Part shown: positions 57,960-64,000 of the stretch, in pieces | How the letters are laid out: each line of letters starts with the position of its first letter | Position numbering within the stretch: position 1 is the first letter of the stretch | NCBI GenBank assembly: GCA_004555915.1 | Contig: SFJM01000004.1 | Location: 1-64,000 of the forward strand | DNA from: Clostridiales bacterium | GTDB lineage: Bacteria; Bacillota; Clostridia; Oscillospirales; Butyricicoccaceae | DNA length: 64,000 bases | Direction: 5' to 3' | Notes under the pieces: model-generated | The model's input: the letters and a program-made list of their open reading frames with translations, nothing else | Database searches by the model: none | Told to the model about the DNA's origin: nothing | Program-made: the position numbers and the translations under genes

Positions 57960-59791
57960 GGCTTTTCTCCCTTCCGGAAATACTCGTACACCGATACAGC
58001 CGCCCCATGGGGCAGCACGGTTTCCAGCTCCTCCAGCTGTGCCTGCCGGATGCGTTTGACACTTTTGAACTTTCTGAGCAGGGCGGTCCTGCGTTTTTCC
58101 CCGATGCCCGGAATACGGTCCAGCTCCGACCGCACCGCGTCAGACTGCCGCAGCGAACGCTGGTAGGTAATCGCAAACCGATGTACCTCCTCCTGCATCC
58201 GTCCCACCAGCGCAAACACCGCCGGTGTGGTGGCAATGCTGAATTCCCTGCCGTCCGGTGCCACCAGTCCCCGTGTACGGTGGTGGTCATCCTTGACCAT
58301 GCCGAATACCGGCCGGTCACAGCCAAACCGGTCCAGCACCGCTTTCGCTATACGGACATGCCCCAATCCGCCGTCAATCATGAATACGCTGGGCAGCTGG
58401 GCAAATTTTTCGTCCCCATCCTTCCAGCGCTGCAGCCGGCGGGTCAGCATTTCCTCCATCGCCTGATAGTCATCCTGCCCCTCCGCCACCGATTCAATGC
58501 GGAACCGGCGGTATCGGCTGCGCTTGGGCTGGCCGTTTTCAAATACAATCATGGAACCGACGGTATTGGTACCCGCCAGATTGGAAATGTCATATGCTTC
58601 AAAGCTGACCGGTATCTGCTCCAGCCCCATCATTTTGCCGAACAGCTCCAGCGATTTCTGCCTGCGCTGGGTGGAGGTTTCCGACCGGGTGATTTCCTCC
58701 GATGCATTCTTTTTTGCCATCTGCATCAGCTCCCGCCGCCTGCCCCGCTGCGGGACGGCCAATGTCACTTTTTTGCCTGCCACCGACCGCAAAAAGGACT
58801 CTACCGTTGCCATATCCTCAATTTCTTCTGAAATCAGTACCAGTCCCGGTACCACACCGCGCATGGAATAATACTGCTTGATATAGCTTTCCAGCAGCTC
58901 CCGTCCGTCCTCGGCGCAGGTGCCGTCCAGCATCACATATTCCTTGTCATGGAAATTGCCCGCAAGATAGTGCAGCACCACGATACAGCCCTTTGTCTCG
59001 CCCTGGGCAAAGGCAATGATGTCCATATCCGAGAACCCGCTGGCTACCACCATCTGGTGCTGTCCCGCGCGCTGGATGGCACGCATCCGGTCCCGCAGCT
59101 GTGCCGCCTGTTCAAAGTGTTCTTCCTCAGCTGCCCGGTACATGTCCTGCTCCAGCTGGCTGGCAAGCTGTTCATAATTTCCCTCCAGCACATCCATCGC
59201 CTGTGCCACGCGCTGGGCATAGTCCTCCTGTGACACCGCACCGGCGCAGGGGGCACAGCACCGGCCCATCTGGGCATTCAGGCAGGGACGCACCTTGCCG
59301 ATATCCCGTGGCAGCACCCGCTGGCAGTCCCGCAGCCCCAGGGCACGGCTGACCGTGTCAATCGCCTGGAATGCGGCGCCCCGTCCCGCATACGGCCCGA
59401 TATACCGCGCCGCGTCCTTTTTCGGGCTGCTGACCACCGTGAATACCGGATAGGGCTGGTCGGTATTCACACGGATAAAGGGATATCCCTTGTCATCCTT
59501 CAGCAGGATGTTGTATTTCGGCTTGTATTTTTTAATCATCTGGTTTTCCAGAACCAGTGCCTCAAACTCAGAGCCGCAGACAATGATGTCGAAATTATCA
59601 ATATTTTCCACCATTTTCCGGGTTTTCGGCGTATGCTTTGCCTCGTTCTGAAAATACTGTGACACACGGTTTTTCAGTACCTTTGCCTTGCCGACATAGA
59701 TAACCTGTCCATGGGCGTTTTTCATGATATATACACCCGGTTCCTTCGGCAGGGTCAGCACCTTCCGGTGCAATTCCTCACGTGTGGCCAT
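57956..59791 (-). CDS. uvrC: UvrABC excinuclease subunit C
   Basis: The 611-residue protein has an N-terminal GIY-YIG nuclease (GVYIMKNAHGQVIYVGKA), a cysteine-rich stretch (PCLNAQMGRCCAPCAG), a UvrB-binding UVR motif (about 200-235), the RNase H-like second nuclease with DGGLGH, and a C-terminal helix-hairpin-helix. It makes both cuts around lesions. It is coupled to rsmD. Confidence 0.98.
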   Translation of the reverse strand: MATREELHRKVLTLPKEPGVYIMKNAHGQVIYVGKAKVLKNRVSQYFQNEAKHTPKTRKMVENIDNFDIIVCGSEFEALVLENQMIKKYKPKYNILLKDDKGYPFIRVNTDQPYPVFTVVSSPKKDAARYIGPYAGRGAAFQAIDTVSRALGLRDCQRVLPRDIGKVRPCLNAQMGRCCAPCAGAVSQEDYAQRVAQAMDVLEGNYEQLASQLEQDMYRAAEEEHFEQAAQLRDRMRAIQRAGQHQMVVASGFSDMDIIAFAQGETKGCIVVLHYLAGNFHDKEYVMLDGTCAEDGRELLESYIKQYYSMRGVVPGLVLISEEIEDMATVESFLRSVAGKKVTLAVPQRGRRRELMQMAKKNASEEITRSETSTQRRQKSLELFGKMMGLEQIPVSFEAYDISNLAGTNTVGSMIVFENGQPKRSRYRRFRIESVAEGQDDYQAMEEMLTRRLQRWKDGDEKFAQLPSVFMIDGGLGHVRIAKAVLDRFGCDRPVFGMVKDDHHRTRGLVAPDGREFSIATTPAVFALVGRMQEEVHRFAITYQRSLRQSDAVRSELDRIPGIGEKRRTALLRKFKSVKRIRQAQLEELETVLPHGAAVSVYEYFRKGEKP

Positions 59792-59840
59792 CCATGTTCC
59801 CTCCTCCTGAAAAACAAAAGCACCCGTTCCGCTGTGAGAA

Positions 59841-59871
59841 AAAAAAGAGACACCGCAAAACCAGCGGTGTC
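59841..59871 (-). terminator. Terminator of the HPr-like gene
   Basis: GACACCGC (59849-59856) pairs with GCGGTGTC (59864-59871), followed on the minus strand by TCTTTTTTTT. Confidence 0.92.
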
Positions 59872-59895
59872 ATCTGTTCGTGCGTTGGATTGAAA

Positions 59896-60174
59896 TCAGT
59901 CGCTGAAGTTCGAGTCGCTGAAATTGGACTGAATCAGATCAGTCAGTGCATTTACTGCCTCAACTTCATCAACGCCATCAGCAATCAGAGTAATTGTGGT
60001 GCCCTTGGTGATGCCCAGGGAAAGAATACCCAGAAGGCTCTTTGCATTCACTCTGCGCTCTTCCTTTTCAACCAGAATGGTGCTCTTAAAGCCGTTTGCG
60101 CACTGGATAAAAAATGTTGCCGGACGTGCATACAGTCCAACCTGGTTCGTAACCTGAACTTCCTGTGAAAACAT
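59896..60174 (-). CDS. HPr-family protein lacking the active-site histidine (Crh-like)
   Basis: The 92-residue protein has the HPr fold and numbering: VGLYARPAT places Tyr at position 15, where HPr has the phosphorylated His. Ser46 in NAKSLLG, the HPr kinase site, is kept. It therefore cannot carry PTS phosphate but could be phosphorylated on Ser46, like Bacillus Crh (Gln15). A catabolite-control role is an inference. The end carries a tandem SNFSD SNFSD duplication. The ATG at 60174 has GGAG 10 bases upstream; a frame extension of 15 codons upstream does not resemble HPr. It has its own promoter and terminator. Confidence 0.88.
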   Translation of the reverse strand: MFSQEVQVTNQVGLYARPATFFIQCANGFKSTILVEKEERRVNAKSLLGILSLGITKGTTITLIADGVDEVEAVNALTDLIQSNFSDSNFSD

Positions 60175-60269
60175 TTCAACATCGCTCCTATAAACAAAAT
60201 TAAAACTAAACCTGCACAATACAATACATGTTTCCGGGCTTGTTTTCCTTGAAGCCCTATGTCATTTAT

Positions 60270-60298
60270 AGCATACCTGTTTTTTTCGGTTTCGTCAA
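60270..60298 (-). promoter_or_regulatory. Promoter of the HPr-like gene
   Basis: On the minus strand TTGACG (60298-60293), 17 bases, TATGCT (60275-60270). The leader of about 90 bases contains a GGGCTT/AAGCCC hairpin (about 60234-60255) without a following T run. Confidence 0.78.
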
Positions 60299-60426
60299 TA
60301 TGTTTTTGTACCAAAAGAGAGCATTTTCCTGCCGGAATTTGTAGATGATTCTCAAAGCAAATCAGATTCTGTGTCGCAAATGCCAACAAAAAAATGCTTT
60401 TTCATCCATTTTTCCGGCAATATGCC

Positions 60427-62820
60427 TTATTTCAGTTCCAGAATGGTAACACCCATATCGCCCTCGCCATAGCGTCCGTTGCGGATGGATTTCACATGCC
60501 GGTCATGACGCAGATGCTGCTGGATGGCGGCACGCAGCGCACCGGTACCCTTGCCATGGATGATGGTAACAACATCCAGATGCGACATCAGGCAGTCGGA
60601 AATATACCGATCTACCTCCATCAGGGCTTCCTCTACCATCATACCGCGGACGTCCAGCTCGCTCTTTGCCGCAGAACGGCGGATTTCTGCCGCATGTCCG
60701 GACGGGGCACGGTATGCCTTTTTGGGTTTATCCTTTTTCTTTTCCTCCAGACGCAGCTCATTGATGGGTACGTTCACCTTCATAATGCCCGCCTGTACAT
60801 AGACCATGCCATCCTTGTTTTCCGGCTTGAGCACAGTGCCCTGTACGCCCACATTGAGCAGGTAGACCGTATCGCCTGCCTTGAGCGGGCGGATGCTTTC
60901 CGGCTCCACCTGTTTTTTCTCACGCTTGTTGGCATTTTTCTCCGCCTTGCCCAGCGTGCTGCGCAGTGCGGCACGTGCCGCCGCCAGATTCTGGTCCGCC
61001 GCATTGGTCTGGGCCTGCTTTTTCATGTCATCCAGCTGGGCGAAAACATTTTCCGATACCAGCCGGGCCTCCCGCAGGATGCGTGCCGCCTGATCCCGTG
61101 CCTTTTCCAGAATCGCGTCGGTTTCATCCTCCGCACGATCCTTCAGGTTTGCTGCCTTGTCCTTTTCCGACTGGGCAGTCCGGCGCAGGCGGTCCGCATC
61201 CTCCCGCTGCTTCTGCAGCTGGTGGCGTTCCCGCTCCAGACGATCCAGTACATCCTCAAACCGGACATTTTCCGCGGAAATCTGTTCCTTTGCCCGTTCA
61301 ATGATGGCAGGCTGCAGGCCAAGCCGTCTGGAAATGGCAAAGGCATTGGATTTGCCCGGCACGCCGGTAAGCAGCTTATAGGTAGGCTGCAGGGTTTTTA
61401 CATCAAATTCACAGGATGCGTTTTCCACGCCGTCGGTGGACAGGGCAAATACCTTTAATTCGGAATAGTGGGTAGTTGCCGCCACCAGTGAGCACATCTG
61501 TCTGCCATATTCGATGATGGCAACCGCCAGTGCCGCGCCTTCCTCCGGGTCAGTACCGGCACCCAGCTCGTCAAACAGGATCAGGTCATCCGGCCCGCAC
61601 TTCTCCATAATCGCAACCGTGTTCTTCATATGTGCCGAGAAGGTGGACAGCGACTGCTCAATGCTCTGCTCATCGCCGATATCCGCGTAAATGTTGCGGA
61701 ACAGACAGACGGTGCTCTGCTCATTGGCAGGAATGTGCATGCCGGAGGCTGCCATCAGGCTCAGCAGACCCAGGGTCTTGAGGCTGACCGTCTTGCCGCC
61801 GGTATTCGGTCCGGTGATAACCAGCGTGTCATAGTCATAACCCAGCGCAATATCAATGGGCACGGCTTTTTTCTGGTCCAGCAGCGGATGTCGTGCACGA
61901 ACCAGATTTACCTGTGTGGTTTCACTGAGCTGCGGTGCACAGGCATTCAGCTTGAAGGAATAATTTGCCTTGGCAAAAATAAAATCCAGCTTGCACAGTA
62001 CATCATAATCTGCGCCGATGGCATCCGCAAAACCTGCCACATCCGAGGTCAGCTCTGCCAGGATACGTTCAATTTCGGCTTTTTCCTTGCCCTGCAGGAT
62101 TTTAATCTGGTTGTTTGCGTTAACCACCTGCGCCGGTTCGATAAACAGCGTGGCACCGGAGGCAGAAACGTCATGTACCATGCCCGGAATGTCGCCCCGG
62201 TGCTCACTCTTGACTGGAATTACATACCGCCCGTCACGCTGGGTAATCAGGTTTTCCTGCAGGTATTTGGAATAGGAGGAGGAAGAAACAAAATGGTTCA
62301 GTGTCTCACGGACGCGCACATTCTGCTGCCGCATCTGCCGGCGGATGTTCGCCAGCTCCGAGGATGCCGCATCGGCAATTTCCTCCTCGCTGATGATGGC
62401 GCGGCTGATTTTTTCCTCCAGATATTTATTGCTGTTGATTCTGGCAAACAGTGGGTCCAGCGAGGTTTTCAGGCCATTATCCTGCTGTTCATTGCCATAT
62501 TTGCGCACCTGATTGGCTGCATGCAACAGAGACGCAACATCCAGCAGCTCCCGCGGCGACAGCACGCCGCCCATTTTCGCCCGGTTCAGCGCCGGTTCCA
62601 CCTCACGGATGCCGCCGAATGCAGGCGTACCGGCTGCCGTCAGCATGCGTTTTGCGTCATCTGTCTGTGTCAGCAGCTCCTGCACATCCTCAAGGTCATG
62701 CAGAGGACGCAGATTCTTTGCCTGCTGCTTGGCCTTCCGGCTGACACAATGCTCTGCCAGCTGATCGAGAATGGTGTAATATTCCAGTATTCTCAGGCTT
62801 TTTTCAGATAATTTACTCAT
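60427..62820 (-). CDS. mutS2: Endonuclease MutS2
   Basis: The 797-residue protein has the MutS-type core and ATPase domain with Walker A TGPNTGGKTV, a long coiled coil (about 510-620: many Glu/Arg/Lys), and a C-terminal Smr nuclease domain (LDVRGMMVEEAL, IHGKGTGALR). MutS2 lacks the mismatch-binding domain and acts on recombination intermediates or collided ribosomes. No terminator was seen after it; it follows a DUF1648 gene and recO on the same strand. Confidence 0.97.
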   Translation of the reverse strand: MSKLSEKSLRILEYYTILDQLAEHCVSRKAKQQAKNLRPLHDLEDVQELLTQTDDAKRMLTAAGTPAFGGIREVEPALNRAKMGGVLSPRELLDVASLLHAANQVRKYGNEQQDNGLKTSLDPLFARINSNKYLEEKISRAIISEEEIADAASSELANIRRQMRQQNVRVRETLNHFVSSSSYSKYLQENLITQRDGRYVIPVKSEHRGDIPGMVHDVSASGATLFIEPAQVVNANNQIKILQGKEKAEIERILAELTSDVAGFADAIGADYDVLCKLDFIFAKANYSFKLNACAPQLSETTQVNLVRARHPLLDQKKAVPIDIALGYDYDTLVITGPNTGGKTVSLKTLGLLSLMAASGMHIPANEQSTVCLFRNIYADIGDEQSIEQSLSTFSAHMKNTVAIMEKCGPDDLILFDELGAGTDPEEGAALAVAIIEYGRQMCSLVAATTHYSELKVFALSTDGVENASCEFDVKTLQPTYKLLTGVPGKSNAFAISRRLGLQPAIIERAKEQISAENVRFEDVLDRLERERHQLQKQREDADRLRRTAQSEKDKAANLKDRAEDETDAILEKARDQAARILREARLVSENVFAQLDDMKKQAQTNAADQNLAAARAALRSTLGKAEKNANKREKKQVEPESIRPLKAGDTVYLLNVGVQGTVLKPENKDGMVYVQAGIMKVNVPINELRLEEKKKDKPKKAYRAPSGHAAEIRRSAAKSELDVRGMMVEEALMEVDRYISDCLMSHLDVVTIIHGKGTGALRAAIQQHLRHDRHVKSIRNGRYGEGDMGVTILELK

Positions 62821-62863
62821 AATATATTGAACTCCAAAGATTGTTTTCCGTTTGGGACATCAC

Positions 62864-63343
62864 TCACTGGTTATGCCGGTACGCAAGGATACACAGTCCG
62901 ATGATGGTAACTGCCAGCGCAATCATCAGCAGTATCGTGGCCAGCAGAAATCCCCTGCCGCTCTGCCGATAGCATTGAATCTCCGTATACAGCATAAACC
63001 CTGCAATTTCCAGCTGAATGGCATGCAGCATCGTCAGTATGTCTCCATATACCTCCGTTTTGCAGGCTTCCTTCACCTCAAACGGCATGTTCCAGCATGT
63101 AGGATCTACCATATGCGCAATCAGGCTGATGATTCCCAGACAGGGTATCATCAGCAGCGGAAACAACAACAGCGTCCCGGAAGACCCATAGCCGTCCGGC
63201 GTGCCGTCCAATGCAAAATGGGTTGCAATTTCCTCCGGCAGCGTGCAGATGCCATAAACCGCAATCAGCAGGGAGCCCAGCAGTGCCAGCCATGCTCCCA
63301 GCTCCAGCACACGATGCAGCCATGTTCGATAGCCTGCGTTCAT
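62864..63343 (-). CDS. DUF1648 membrane protein
   Basis: The 159-residue protein has about four membrane segments. The family pattern LPEEIATHFALDGTPDGYGS after the first helix is the DUF1648 motif found in SdpI-like immunity and small membrane proteins. Function unknown. The ATG at 63343 is preferred because GGAG lies 9 bases upstream; one eight codons earlier would lie over the end of recO. It sits between recO and mutS2. Confidence 0.8.
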   Translation of the reverse strand: MNAGYRTWLHRVLELGAWLALLGSLLIAVYGICTLPEEIATHFALDGTPDGYGSSGTLLLFPLLMIPCLGIISLIAHMVDPTCWNMPFEVKEACKTEVYGDILTMLHAIQLEIAGFMLYTEIQCYRQSGRGFLLATILLMIALAVTIIGLCILAYRHNQ

Positions 63344-63363
63344 CGTCCCTCTCTCCTTTCCCC

Positions 63364-64000
63364 TCATCCCAGCTGAAACAGGGAATGATAAAAGTCCAGC
63401 GTCTTGCAGTGGATGTCCAGATGGTACAGCAGATACCGCTCACAGATGGTTCCCAGCTGCTGTGCGGTCTGTTCACTGACCGCAAACGCAAACAGCTTTT
63501 TCCCCGGACAGGAAACGATATACCGCATGGCATCCAGCACGCCCTGGGGCACGGAAAAATAGGTCCCGCCTACCCGTTTGCGGCAGTCATGGCACATCAG
63601 CGCACCGTTTTCCAGCAGAAACGACCAGCTGTCGCATTCGGTTTCCCCGCATGCGCCGCAGCCGTTCAGCTCCGGCAGATAGCCCATCATGGCGGCAAGC
63701 CGCAGCTCAAAGGCCGCCTTGACCACCTGAATCTGACGGTTCTGCCTGTCCAGTGCGTATAGTGCCCGCAGGAACAGGGGCAGCAGGCCCTCCACCTTCT
63801 GCTCCGCCTCTGTGGTCTGATTCACCAGCTCGGCAAAATAGCAGCACAGGGCATAATGCTCAATATTCTCCGTAATGCGCCAGAATGTGGTGTCCAATTC
63901 CGCATCACTGAGGGTATACCGCCTGCCGGAAAACAGCGTCAGCTCGCTGTAGCAGAACAGCCGCACGGCTCCCGCAAGCCGGCCTTTTTTGCGCCGGATG
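63364..64000 (-). CDS. recO: DNA repair protein RecO, cut by the right edge
   Basis: Only the C-terminal 211 codons are in the window; reading continues in frame to base 64000 (visible start IRRKKGRLAGAVRLFCYSE). Features: RLFCYSELTLFSG after the OB fold, and the zinc-type cysteines CGACGETEC and CHDC in the C-terminal half. RecO loads RecA with RecF and RecR. The N-terminal OB fold lies beyond the edge. It is upstream of the DUF1648 gene and mutS2. Confidence 0.95.
   Translation of the reverse strand, partial: IRRKKGRLAGAVRLFCYSELTLFSGRRYTLSDAELDTTFWRITENIEHYALCCYFAELVNQTTEAEQKVEGLLPLFLRALYALDRQNRQIQVVKAAFELRLAAMMGYLPELNGCGACGETECDSWSFLLENGALMCHDCRKRVGGTYFSVPQGVLDAMRYIVSCPGKKLFAFAVSEQTAQQLGTICERYLLYHLDIHCKTLDFYHSLFQLG

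Overview
The window looks like about 64 kb of chromosome from an anaerobic, spore-forming member of the Clostridia, most likely the Oscillospirales (Butyricicoccus/Agathobaculum-like). That placement is an inference. It rests on a group B [FeFe] hydrogenase, a type III glutamine synthetase, a split clostridial glutamate synthase, lysine/mDAP synthesis through dapL, a YlmC/YmxH sporulation gene, a SpoVD/FtsI-type PBP with PASTA domains, and strong AGGAGG ribosome binding sites with sigma-A promoters. Almost everything is housekeeping. The only mobile DNA is the first 21 codons of an IS1182-type transposase at the left edge. No tRNA, rRNA, CRISPR array or prophage was seen.

Layout. 1-8.8 kb (all minus): transposase fragment, LysR regulator, HMGL-like aldolase, rpsB-tsf, a ylmC-deacetylase-amidase cell-wall operon, an [FeFe] hydrogenase and a lone fumarase beta subunit. 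9-12.8 kb: threonine ammonia-lyase, a Thr/Asn-rich lipoprotein, and an apbE / NusG-domain-II / Hpre_diP_synt_I set. 12.9-24.8 kb is a nitrogen-assimilation island: an Amt fused to P-II, type III glutamine synthetase, a five-gene glutamate synthase operon, type I glutamine synthetase and an ANTAR response regulator. 25-28.6 kb: dapF-pyrG-dapL. 28.8-42.7 kb: single genes or pairs (LTA-synthase-like protein, Gfo/Idh oxidoreductase, DUF951-uridine phosphorylase, S1 protein, glgB, thioesterase, kinase-LRR protein with an AlkD-type protein, MATE pump, CorA). 42.7-56.2 kb (minus): a division and cell-wall (dcw) cluster from mraZ to ftsZ. 56.3-64 kb (minus): SepIVA-like coiled-coil protein, coaD, rsmD-uvrC, an HPr-like protein, mutS2, a membrane protein and recO (cut by the edge).

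How the genes fit together. The nitrogen island covers ammonium uptake (Amt-P-II), fixation into glutamine (two synthetases) and conversion to glutamate (split GOGAT). The most interesting regulatory signal is in the divergent region between the type III synthetase and the GOGAT operon. Each strand has a good promoter followed at once by a small hairpin with a hexaloop reading AANGGC, and that hairpin shares sequence with the 5' arm of an intrinsic terminator in the leader. This is the logic of ANTAR antitermination, and an ANTAR protein is encoded at the far end of the same island. The dapF/dapL genes and an mDAP-type MurE point to mDAP peptidoglycan. The dcw cluster lacks murD, murC and ftsA.
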